Of a DNA stretch of 64,000 nt, positions 45,407-55,976 are shown piece by piece. The translations under genes were made by a program, and so were the position numbers. The stretch is taken from the NCBI GenBank assembly GCA_946122785.1, contig CAMGYJ010000007.1, positions 41,875,587-41,939,586 on the forward strand, in the 5' to 3' direction. The stretch's first letter is position 1. Each line of letters opens with the position of its first letter. Under the pieces are notes generated by a model that saw only the letters and a list, made by a program, of their open reading frames with translations, was not told where the DNA came from and made no database searches. The stretch comes from Linum tenue (taxonomy: Eukaryota; Streptophyta; Magnoliopsida; Malpighiales; Linaceae).

Positions 45407-46044
45407 TGTTGGGGTAATAGAGATAAGCCCATGAAAGTCAAGAGCCTGTTGGGCCTGAAGCCCACTTATGGCCGATCTAGGGTATGACCTATGTTGGGAT
45501 AATAGGAACAAGCCCACGAAAGTCAAGTGCCTGTTGGGCCTGAAGTCCATTTATAGCCTATAAGGGCATGACCTACGTAGCTATGAAGGAAGAGGGGCGC
45601 ATAGCGACAAAATAGGCTTGCAGACAAGGAAGTACGGATGGGCAAGGCCGGAAGGGTGCCACGAGGCCGGTGGTCCCCCTATGCGCCCCGAAGTGGAGGA
45701 CGGACAGTGTTCCACGTGTAGGCGCGTAGGCGTTGGGTCAGACCAGGCATTTAATGCTGGGCTGACGTAAGGCTTGGTGGAAGGAGTTGGTCGGAGCTTG
45801 GTCGAGGGGCTCGAGTAGTATAAATAGCACTTGGTAGGTAGCATTTAAGCATGTCGGTTTTCTCACACTAAAACTTCTCTCTTCACTTCTCTCTTCACTT
45901 CTCTCTCTAGGATCACTACTGACTTGATCGTTGGAGTGCTAACGGGCAGGTTTAGCCCTCTAGGCGCTTGTCTTGCAGGGCCCAGGCGCTCGGCGTGGGG
46001 AAGAGGAGGCGTAATTCGGGTGTGAGAGTATCGCGGCACAAACA
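45407..46044 (+). repeat. 5' LTR (638 bp)
   Basis: Runs from TGTTGGGGTAATAG to CACAAACA. U3 has two ~88-bp tandem units (AAGCCCATGAAAGTCAAG and AAGCCCACGAAAGTCAAG). A TATA box TATAAATAGC is at about 45820. A CTTCTCTCTTCA repeat occurs three times here and fewer in the 3' LTR. Confidence 0.95.
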
Positions 46045-46066
46045 ATTGGCGTGCGAGATAGGGGGC
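46045..46066 (+). other. Primer binding site region
   Basis: ATTGGCGTGCGAGATAGGG follows the LTR directly, the position of the tRNA primer site. The sequence resembles TGGCGTGCCAGGTAGGG-type sites of plant gypsy elements; I do not assign the tRNA. Confidence 0.65.
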
Positions 46067-46085
46067 GTTCAACAAGTTTAGGAAG

Positions 46086-47081
46086 ATGGAAGACTTGAAT
46101 GTGGGAAGTGTAGACGCTGATGATGTGGGAACGGAGGATTCCAGTCGTGAGGGAAGTGGGCAGCGGTCTAGTCCCGTAGTGAGCATGGAGGTGGAGGACG
46201 AAAGCCGTGAGCGCCCATCTATGGAAAGTGATGCGTTGTCAAAGAGGGAGCTGTTCAAGATTATCGCTGACCAAGACCGGGCCATAGCCATGCTTCGGGG
46301 GGAATTGGAAGGAGGAAGGAGCGTTGATACGAGGGAGTACAGCCCACCGGTGAGGAAGCGGGATAGACTCATAGATGATTCGGAAGTTACTGAGTATGGG
46401 CGCTCTGGCTATGAAGGGCCCAATCCGGAGGTAACGCCGCCTAGGCACCCGGGTGTGCGGAGGGCGCCAAGAGAGTGGGCCAACCAGGGGCCAGAAGAGC
46501 AAAACCCTTGGACGCCTAAACGCCAGGCCAGGCGCTTTGGGATCCGGCAACCCTTAGCGCAAAGCGTGTTAATGGAACCAGCGAGAACTACACTCCCACC
46601 GCTGACCAGCTATGATGGAGTCACTGACCCAGAGGATCACCTAAATAGCTATTTCACGAAGATGCAGCTGTACAATAGCACGGACGCCACGTTATGTAAG
46701 GTGTTCCCCTCAACGTTTGCATGGGTAGTTTTGGATTGGTACCATCAGTTAGAGGAGGGGCGCATTGAGTGCTTTGAACAGTTCGCGGAATTGTTCTTGT
46801 CCAAATTTGCTAGCCAAAAGAGGCGGACGTTGCCTATATGCGCCTTGTTTAAAATCAAGCAGAGGGATGGGGAGTCGCTTAGGGAATTCTATGACCGATG
46901 GATTTCGGTCTCCATGGCCGTGAAGGATGTTCAACCGCCCGTCCTAGGCGTGTGTCTGGAGGAGTGTACAAATAGTGAGGAGTTGTGTCGGGTGCTGTCC
47001 AAGAGGGCCGTCGTGTCGACCGAGGATTTGGATCGAAAGGTTCAAAAGATTATTGCATTGGAAGAAATATTGGCCGCATGA
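46086..47081 (+). pseudogene. gag (capsid/nucleocapsid) of the gypsy element
   Basis: The ATG at 46086 opens 331 codons. The N-terminal third is acidic and Arg-rich. The capsid-like core has LTSYDGVTDPEDHLNSYFTKM, W-x2-LDWYHQL, FEQFAELFLSKFAS and LFKIKQRDGESLREFYDRW, the retrotransposon gag signature. It ends at TGA 47079-47081 after EEILAA, but the same frame continues with family-like sequence. That stop, probably a former TGG, therefore cuts gag before the zinc knuckle. A zinc-knuckle remnant (GRDKWHHTADCYQLK) lies at ~47745-47800 in another frame. Confidence 0.88.
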
Positions 47082-47753
47082 AGAGCAGAGAAGAGGCGTG
47101 TTGGTAGGGAAGAAGTTGAAGTGAGCCAGGCTCCGAGACCGTTCGTTGTGAACAACGCTCCGCAGAGGAGGATGGAGGGTCAGCGCCCGCCACCCAGGAG
47201 TGCTGGAAATTTCACAGAATATAACGATTCTTTGAAGAACATTCTACAATACGTGAAGGACAGGGGGTACCATGTGCGTTGGCCAGGACCTATGCGTGGG
47301 CAACCATGTGCCTTGTTTAAAATCAAGCAGAGGGATGGGGAGTCGCTTAGGGAATTCTATGACCGATGGATTTCGGTCTCCATGGCCGTGAAGGATGTTC
47401 AACCGCCCGTCCTAGGCGTGTGTCTGGAGGAGTGTACAAATAGTGAGGAGTTGTGTCGGGTGCTGTCCAAGAGGGCCGTCGTGTCGACCGAGGATTTGGA
47501 TCGAAAGGTTCAGAAGATTATTGCATTGGAAGAAATATTGGCCGCATGAAGAGCAGAGAAGAGGCGTGTTGGTAGGGAAGAAGTTGAAGTGCGCCAGGCT
47601 CCGAGACCGTTCGTTGTGAACAACGCTCCGCAGAGGAGGATGGAGGGTCAGCGCCCGCCACCCAGGAGTGCTGGAAATTTCACAGAATATAATGATTCTT
47701 TGAAGAACATTCTACAATACGTGAAGGACAGGGGGTACCATGTGCGTTGGCCG
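46842..47753 (+). repeat. 468-bp tandem duplication within gag
   Basis: GCCTTGTTTAAAATCAAGC begins both units, at 46842 and 47310. Both include the same in-frame TGA and end near GTACCATGTGCGTTGGCC. The units differ by very few bases (for example AGCCAG/CGCCAG). The second unit joins directly to the zinc-knuckle region with a frame change. Confidence 0.95.
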
Positions 47754-47945
47754 GGATAAGTGGCATCATACAGCCGATTGTTACCAACTGAAATCGGAGT
47801 TGCAGACCTTAGCCGACCGGGGAATGCTCAACGACTTCATAAGAAAAACGGAAGAGAGGACTCACCGCGCGTATGTCACCAGGAAGACAAGGCCGGCGCC
47901 TGTTGTGTTAACTGAGCCTAAGGCGCCCAAACCCCCCCCCCCCCC

Positions 47946-48701
47946 ATGCGACAGGCGCCTGAGACTCTACCGCCCCCACTTGAGATACCCCCACCTCCAT
48001 TTGAGTTGAATCAGGAAGGGGAGCCCAACCGAGTTAGACTCACGGTGGAGTCTATAACCGGTACCGTTGACCTGCGAGACAAGTTGGACCGGTCTAGGCG
48101 CCTCAGGGCTGCATATGAGGAGGCAAAGGTGGCGGTCCAAATATGCTTTAATCAGGAGGCGGATGAAGCGTGTCAAATACCCTCAGAGGAAGCTTTGGAG
48201 ATACAAGGAGTCATCGCAAGGTGTAAGGTCAAAAGGATTTTGGTGGATACAGGAAGTTCGATGGATGTTTTGTTCAAAAGCACATTTGAGCGCATACAGC
48301 TGGCGCCGGAATTGATAAGCCCCTCTGATTCAGTGCTGATAGGGTTCTCGGGGGCGCCTGCCCATGTGATCGGGCGCGTGCGCCTCCCGGTAACATTGGG
48401 TGACGAAAGGCATCGAGTGACACATGCAGTGGAATTTGGGATAGTGGATTGCCCCTCACCATACAATGTCATACTAGGAAGACCCCTTTTGGCATTGTTC
48501 AATGGGGTAACCTCAACTTACCACCAAACGCCGAAGTTTGTTGCCCCACAAGGCATAGGAATTTCACGGGGAGAAAACGCCCCCCGTTACGCTCGAGAGG
48601 AGGAATGGAGAAGAAAGGGCGCACGGAGGCACAGAGTGAACAACATAGACATTCGCCCGGAGGAGGCGCCTAGGGTGGAGCCTGTGGATGCCTGTGGATG
48701 A
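47946..48701 (+). pseudogene. Retropepsin (protease) region of pol
   Basis: The frame contains ILVDTGSSMDVLF with the catalytic DTG, IGFSGAPAHVIGRVRLPV and NVILGRPLL, typical of gypsy aspartic proteases that cut the polyprotein. It begins after a run of 14 C (about 47931-47945) where the frame is unsure. It ends because CCTGTGGATG is tandemly duplicated (48681-48700), which shifts the frame; the next frame (48688-48927) continues pol to a TAG at 48925. Confidence 0.85.
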
Positions 48702-48927
48702 CGAGTTCAGTGTACCAATCGAAGAAAGGCGCCCGGACCGACAGGTACGAGTGTCAGCACAGGCGCCAGAGCACATGAGAGCACCCTTGATCAATTTATT
48801 GCCTGAATTCGGGGAGCTTTTCGCCTGGAGCCCCCAGGACATGCCGGGAGTGTCCCCAGATGTGGCGGCGCATCGATTGGCCGTTGAAGAAGGTAAGAGG
48901 TCTGCTCAACAAAAGCGAAGGAATTAG

Positions 48928-51900
48928 ACTCTCGAGAAGGAGGAAGCCCTACGGAAGGAAGTCGATAAATTGCTTGAGGCCGGGTTCGTTGAGGAGGCCA
49001 GATATATCACTTGGCTGTCGAACGTGGTGTTCGTCCCCAAGCCGGCGGGGGATTGGAGAATGTGCGTAGACTTCACAAACCTCAATCGAGCGTGCCCAAC
49101 AGACGCCTACCCAATGCCACGCATTGATCTATTTGTGGACGCCACGGCCTACCACGAGGCGCTTAGCTTCCTTGACATGTTTTCGGGATATCATCAAATT
49201 CCCATGGTGGAGGAGGATAGGGCGAAGACCGCTTTTATGACACCCTTCGGCAACTTCTGCTACAAGGTGATGGCATTTGGATTGAAGAATGCAGGCGCCA
49301 CGTATCAGCGCATGGTGAATCAGATCTTTCGCGAGCAGTTGGGAAGGAATGTAGAAGCATACGTCGATGATTTGATCGTGAAAAGCAAGAGGCGCCAAGA
49401 TCACATCTCAGATTTGCGGGAAACATTCGAGACTATGCGCCTGTACAAGCTGCGACTTAACCCAAAGAAATGTGTGTTCTTAGCGGAGGCTGGTAAGTTC
49501 CTGGGATTCATGATCACTAAGAGAGGAATTGAGGCCAACCCCAAGCAAGTTGAAGCAATTATGAGGTTGACGCCTCCTCGAACACCAAAAGAAGTGCAAG
49601 GATTGACGGGAAGATTGGCAGCGCTGGGGCGCTTCATTCCAAGAGCCTCAGATAGAGGCGCCCCCTTTTTCCGAACGTTGAAGAAGGCTAGCAAGTTTAG
49701 GTGGATGGAGGAGTGTGATGAGGCATTCGGGGATCTAAAGAAGTTGCCGACCGCGCCTACGGTAATGACGGCGCCTAGGCCCAAAGAAACTCTATACTTG
49801 TACATTGCGGTCTCTCGGATTGCTGTGAGTGCGGTGTTGGTGTCCAAAGATCCGTCGACGAATGAGGAGAGACCGGTGTATTACTTAAGTCGTACCATGG
49901 TGATGCACGAAACAAGGTATGCGCCTATTGAAAAGGCGGCGTTGGCGGTAGTAATGGCGGCAAACAAACTCCGACCATACTTCCAGGCTCACAGCATTGT
50001 TGTGCTCACAAATTTGCCTCTCCGAACGGTCCTGGGGTCCATGGATGTGTCTGAGCGCCTGGTTAAATGGGTTGTTCAACTAAGTGAGTTTGATGTGAGC
50101 TATGCGCCCCGACCAGCCGTCAAAGTGCAAGTGTTGGCCGATTTCGTGGCCGAAGGAGTGGTGGATATGGGAAGTGGCGCGGAAGAGTGTTGGCATGTTC
50201 AGGTGGATGGTGCGGCAAGCCGCGCTGGTGCGGGAGCGGGTATTGTGCTAATTAGTCCACTGGGCGCCATGCATGAAGTTGCTCTGCGTTTTGAAACCCT
50301 CAAAACGAACAATGCAGCGGAGTACGAATCGGTGTTAGCAGGGCTCCACAAGGCAAGGGAGTTAGGCGCCCAGAAGGTTACTGTCCAAACTGACTCGGCG
50401 CTTGTGGTCAATCAATTGAACAATGTGTACGAGGTAAAAGAGGAGGCGCTAGGGGCATACGTTCGTTCTTTCAAGGAGAAATGTGCGTGGTTTCGGGAAG
50501 CTACATTCTCACATATTCCAAGGGAGGAGAACGCTCATGCAGATGCCCTATCCAAATTGGCCACGGCGTTGGATTTTGGAGAAGACATAAAGGTGATAGT
50601 CACCAAAGAGGCCCCGCGTGAGGAAAGGGTGATGGCGTCCATTCTCGTGGGAGCAATGGACGGGTGGATGGCGCCTATCAGATTGTTCCTAAAACAGGGA
50701 GTGGTCCCGGAAGACCCGAAAGAGGCTTGGCGTTTGAAAAGGAAAGCGGCACGATGTGTCATTATGGAGGGAGTGCTATACAAGAGGTCCCACTCGGGCG
50801 CCTACCTACGTTGCCTCACAGAAGCTGAAGGGCAAAGGGCTATCACGGAAGTGCATCAAGGAACATGTGGGATGCACGCAGGCGCCCGGAGCCTAGAGAA
50901 GGTGTTGCTAAGACAGGGATATTATTGGCCGACGATGAGAGCTGACGCAGGGAAACACGTGACCGCATGCCATCAATGTCAAATTCATGCCAACGACATA
51001 CATGTGCCGGCGGCACCCATGCAAGGGAACGTAGGCGCCTGGCCCTTTTCTCAATGGGGGATGGATCTTCTTGGACCCTTCCCCAAGGCGCCCGGACAGT
51101 TCAAGTATCTGATTGTGGCTATTGATTATTTTACCAAGTGGATTGAGGCGGAACCGTTGGCATCCATCACGGAGGTGCAAGTGCGGAAGTTTACAAGAAA
51201 GAACATTTTCACAAGGTTCGGGCTGCCAGAATCGATCATCACCGACCATGGCAAGCAATTTGATTGCAAGAAGTTCATTGACTTCTGCGACGAAAATGGA
51301 GTGGTCTTGAGGTTCTCTTCTGTGGCTTACCCGCAGGCAAACGGGCAAGCTGAGGCGGCCAACAAAAGCATATTGCATGGGCTACATACCAGGTTTGAAG
51401 AGGCAAAGGGAAACTGGGTGGAGGAATTGCCAAGCATCTTGTGGGCGCACAGGACCACCTTCAAGGTTGCAACAGGGGAAACGCCCTTCGCACTGACATA
51501 TGGAAGTGAAGCGGTGTTACCAGTGGAGGTGCGCATCCCGGCCTTTCGAATGGCGCATAGGGAGGAGTCGATGGAGGAGCAGGAGCAGATCAATGAGTTG
51601 GATCTCCTTGACGAACGCCGTGAAAGGGAGGCTCTGCGCCTAGAGGCAATGAAGTCGCAAGTGGCTCGATACTACAACAAGAAGATGCGCCCACATGACA
51701 TAGTGGCTGGAACCTTAGTGCTGAAACGCGACTTTCGCCCAAAAGCCACCGATGGAAAGTTGGCACCCAAGTGGAAGGGACCATATCGCGTGTAGGAGGT
51801 AGTAGGGCCGGGCACGTTTAAGTTGGAGCATTTTTCGGGAAAGAAGGTGAAGAGAACTTGGAATGCCCAAAACTTGCGAAGGTATGGGTTTGCCGAGACC

Positions 51901-51954
51901 GGTGCGACAGGGGAAGATGGCAGGGTGCCTGAAGGGGTGCCCAGCATGTGGTAA
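48928..51954 (+). pseudogene. Reverse transcriptase, RNase H, integrase
   Basis: An open frame of 941 codons (48970-51795) lies between two in-frame TAG codons. RT has WRMCVDFTNLN, SGYHQIPM and YVDDLIVK (residues 131-134 YVDD). RNase H has VQVDGAAS, NNAAEYESVLAGL, VQTDSALVVNQL and NAHADALSKLA. Integrase has an H-x-H/C-x2-C finger (VHQGTCGMHAG...ACHQCQ), Asp in GMDLLGPFP, Asp in TDHGKQF (usually TDNG) and Glu in GQAEAANKSI. After TAG 51793 the integrase end (GTFKLEHF, RTWNAQNLRRYGF) continues to TAA at 51952-51954. Needs readthrough or repair to be full length. Confidence 0.92.
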
Positions 51955-52570
51955 TGACAAGAGAAAGTGTCGAGCCTTGGGGTGTTATTTTTTGGTAGGA
52001 ATAGGGGGGAGCGCCTATGTGCGCCAGTAGTATTTTAAAGCGCCCTCATGCGCCCGTAACATTTATGTAAAGCGCCCTTCAGTGCCCGGGATACTTAAAG
52101 CGCCCGGTAATAGTGCCCCGAGGTTGTTTTTTGAAATCGGAATATATATACATAGTTACTTCGTTAACTTCCTTATAGCACCAAATTATTGTGCCCTTAG
52201 ATGCGCCCGACATGTATAATGCGCCCTTAATAGCACCAAATCATTGTGCCCTCAGATACTTAAAGCGCCCGACATGTATAATGCGCCCGAATAATGAAGT
52301 AAAAGGCGCCAGGGAAATAGCGCGCCCCGAATAATGAAGTAAAATATGAAGTAAGATGTCAGAAGGATTGAGGCGCAAAGGTTACGAAAGAAGAGTGGAC
52401 ACCCGTCCTTTCATAAATAAAGAAAAATAAAAGGTAGTCATAAAAACGAAAGGTCCAACACATACGGTAAACATGAAAGAAACAAGTCTGGCAGCACAGG
52501 CGCGTAAGGGCGCCTATGAAAGTGCAACAAAACAAGTGAACGCATTAACAGTCAGACATGAAGTAAAAGA
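51955..52570. other. Spacer with many GCGCCC motifs
   Basis: Degenerate repeats of AAAGCGCCC, TGCGCCC and TAATGCGCCCGA, plus twice TAGCACCAAAT(T/C)ATTGTGCCC. It lies between the ends of the convergent pol and antisense genes and may hold their terminators. No coding sequence. Confidence 0.7.
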
Positions 52571-55402
52571 TCAATCCTCTTCATTTACGCCCTCGTTGTC
52601 ACTAGACTCCGAGCTCGACCCAGAATCGGTTTCATCCGCTTGATCTTCAGGAGGCGCAGGAGCGGCGTCGACGATGGGGCGCCCGCTGGCCATGAAGTCG
52701 ATCACGAAGTTAGCCATTTCCTTAACATCCCAGGTGATAGTGGGATGGTCAGCCTCCAACTTCCGCTTCAGAATGAGGATGCTGTTCAGGGATGCTTGGG
52801 CCTTGACAGCCAAATCTGAAACAGGCGCTTGTGAAGAAGCCTTTTCACTCTTAAGCGCCTCCAACTCCTCCTGGCGCCTCTTGTTTTCGCGGGCCAACAT
52901 CTTCTTCTCCTTTTGCAAAGTCTTCTTCTCCTCGATAAGAAGGTCAATTTCACTCCTTTGGGCGCCGCCTTCCTTTTCCAAATTAGCCTATTCCTTCACA
53001 AGTTTGGCCACCTCTTCATGATGCGCCCTCTTAACGATCTCGAGCTGGGCTTCATGCTCCACCTGCAGTTTCTTCTTTTCCTCGTCCACTGTTTGTTGGA
53101 GGAGAGATGCAGCCTTTGCAGCCTCCAGATTGGCATTCTCACATGCTTCCGCCAATTCTGCCTAACGCCTCTGCGCCGTCTCCAGATCGTCCTTCATCAC
53201 ACCAAGGGACGTGGAGGCCTCCACTTCCCCAAGGCGCACCGCCTCTTGAGCCATTGCCCCGTTCTTGGCCAGCAGGAGCATCTGCGCAAAAACCAAAATA
53301 CCAAGTATGAAATCGCAAGCATGGGCGCATACCGTGGCACACCAAAATAAGAAGTAATGATAGCAAGTCTGAAATCATAAGGAAGGAAGTAAAGGTAGCA
53401 CATACCATGGCAGCTATGCGCGCCACCTCTCCCCATAAATTCCTCCCTTGAACGCCACCAGGCGCCCGCAATACCTCAGCTGCGTGGAAAGCAAAGCCGA
53501 GCGTCGGACCTCGCTCCAGTACCGATCTTTCCGAGCATTCAACATTGACCTTGTGCCTGGGCGGCTGCAGCCACTTTTCCACAAAAGCCGGGACTTGCGC
53601 CTCCTCGCCCGTGCGCTGCTTCTTGCTGTGCGCCGATGCGTCATCATCGGCCTTTCTTTTGAGCTTGTGCGCAAGGGGGACATCATCAATGTCCAGTTCA
53701 GGGTTGGACTGAACAGAAACAGGCGCCCCCTCTTCAGATTGGGCATTAACAGGCGCACTCTCTTCATCCGCAAGAGGGGCGCTAGGCACTCTCTGCGGCT
53801 TGATCCGCCGGGGGCTCGAACGCCCCTTTCCTTTGCCGGCCGGAGCAGCAGGCGCATCAGCTTCGCCCGGAGTCTTTGCTCGGGATGATGCGGCTTTACC
53901 CTTTCCTTTCTTGGAAGCGCCCTTCTTCGGGCGAGAGGGCGCCCTGCCTAGGAAAACAGGCGCTTGATAGTCTAAACCCATATTCTCGAGCTGGGTTTTC
54001 ATCAGTGAGGCAATCGAGGTGAAGTCCACGCCTGAAACAGAAGTACACAACAAAGTTAGAATAATTTCATGCACATATGTATAACGTAGGCGCATGAAAC
54101 TGTGGCGCCGCAAACGCACTACTATGCGCCTACCCACCGTCAGCATAATACTCATGCAGTACAGGGGTTCGCGCGGCTGTGGAACTCAGGTTGACCGGGT
54201 GAAGGGACAACAGGCGCGCATGTTCCTTCTCATTAGTACTTAACTCCTCCTCAATGTTGAAGCGGGAGGTTCTACCAACTCTCCAGCGCTGGGTAAACTG
54301 AGCACCACTCTCATAAAAGGAATCCGCGTGCGGCTTGATAAAAAAATAGGACCTATACCATTCACGCCCCAACTTACGGCAATCCTCTACGAAATGTCCC
54401 GGAATGTCCAAGCGCCTCTGTAGGGACAGGCAGTTGTTACTACTAGTCACCGTAAAAAAGTGCCTAAAAGCTTGAACGTTGGCGGGATATTGTTCTGACG
54501 ACACTTCAACTTGAACAATACGTGTATCAAGAAGACGGATGGCGATAGGCGCCCAATGGGACAGGCACATGTCTGCAAGATCCCTTCTAAGATCGAATCT
54601 AAGGGGAACCGCAATCCGAACTTGAAATACTCTCGGTAAATGCCAATCCAGCGTGGACCCACCACACCTACCCTGGCAACCCGCGGGGCAGGCGCATAAG
54701 AGCAGCTCCGAGGCAAGTTGCATGATGTTATCAGTCGGTGCAACTCCGCTATCTTGATGGTGGCCACGTGGTTCGGCCCGGCTCGGGTCACGGACAATTC
54801 GCTGGTACTTTCAGGCGACCCCCCTGCGGCCAAGTGTCACTCCAGTCGACTATCTTGAAAGACCCGTCCTTAGGGGCGCCTGAGTTAGTGGATGCCGGAG
54901 AAGTCAGCAACTCACCCGACCCTGACGAGGTAGGCGCGGAGCCTAAAAGTGATCCAATCGCCCTTTGTCAATGATACGGGCCTAAGGTTGCTAATGGGCG
55001 CCTAACAAAGGATCAATGCAAATACAAAGGGTTTGAAGAGTAGAGGGGCAAAGGGAAGTTACCTTGATTAGTGGTGGAGTTCGTTGGAGTGGATGCATCA
55101 GGTGCCTCTGTAGCCGCAGGCGCAGTCGAGGTTTTCGTGGCCGCTGAAGGCGCCTCCATAGCCGCAGGCGCTGTCGAGGCTTTTGTGGCCGCTGAGGGCG
55201 CCTCCGTATCGTCAGGCGCCGAAGAGGAAGGGTGGGCCCTTGTTTTCTTGGGCGCCTCCTTATTGGGTCGAGGCGCTCGCTAGTCCTGGTTTCGCAGCGG
55301 ATCAGGAGATAAATGTTTCTCGAGCACGTCAAGCACGCTGGGCGCCGCGCTCCCACCCTTGTCGGTGGAGGTGTGGGTCGCACCGGAGTCTGACTGCGAC
55401 AT
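52571..55402 (-). pseudogene. Antisense accessory gene of the gypsy element (four exons, broken)
   Basis: Exons on minus: 55402-55063, about 54970-54138, 54031-53406 and 53281-52571. Splice borders are GT/AG and the last two junctions keep phase. Exon 1 is Ala/Thr/Pro-rich with APSAATK-type repeats. Exon 2 has WIGIYREYFKFGLRFPLDSI, like the 'putative gypsy type transposon' domain (PF04195), then REWYRSYFFI. Exon 3 is a basic, Ser/Ala/Pro-rich linker (KKGKGKAASSRAK, LKRKADDD) suggesting nuclear location. Exon 4 is a long coiled coil rich in E/K/L with an acidic tail. In-frame TAGs lie near 55280, 53163 and 52986, and exon 2 has frame breaks. Comparable antisense genes occur in Tat-lineage elements; function is not settled. 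Confidence 0.75.
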
Positions 55403-55680
55403 GCTTGCAGGATACAAAAGGCGCACAAGCTCGAGAAAAGTAGGCGCGTGGGCGAGAGAGGGGCGGAGCAGCTAGAGAGAGGAACTAGAGAGAGAAGTGG
55501 ATTTGGGGCGAATGAAGTAGAAAGGGGAGGAGGGGGTGTATTTATAAGAGGAAGGAGGTGAAGAGTCATCTCGGGATGTGCGCGTGCGGAGCAGGCCAAT
55601 CCTCGCCCTCCGTTCAAAATTTGAATTTTGAAATTGGGATTTTGAAATTCAAATTTTGAACGCACGCCGAGCGGGGGGCG
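55403..55680 (-). promoter_or_regulatory. Likely promoter of the antisense gene
   Basis: On minus, TTTATAAGAGG-like sequence is inverted as CTCTTATAAATACACC at about 55537-55552, about 140 bp before the start codon, a good TATA box. A CT-rich leader follows. An inverted pair TTCAAAATTTGAATTTTGAA / TTTTGAAATTCAAATTTTGA lies at 55612-55661. Confidence 0.65.
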
Positions 55681-55956
55681 AGAGGTACGGTCGCGCGCCT
55701 CGTTGCGTTAAAGTCGAAGGAGGCGCAAGGCAACTTCAGGCGTCCTCATGGTTAAAATAACGAAGACCGATTAAATAAACGAAAAAGGCAGAAAATAGTC
55801 TTAGCTGGGAGAGGGGGGCAACGTGACCCCAAGCGCCCCTTTGGTCGAGTAGGCGCATACCCATCCGGAAGAACATACCTTGGAGTTGTTACACATACCG
55901 GGAAGACTCATGTAGGCCAGGGTCATAGTTAGGCGCTCACCAGTGAGCACCTAACT

Positions 55957-55976
55957 GGGGGGCAATTGTTGGGGTA
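55957..55976 (+). other. Polypurine tract before 3' LTR
   Basis: ACTGGGGGGCAAT directly precedes the 3' LTR start TGTTGGGG at 55977, the position for plus-strand priming. Confidence 0.8.

Noticed and set aside
46239..46550. Antisense frame over gag, and similar frames over RT/integrase
   Set aside because: Shadows of well-supported coding frames on the other strand.
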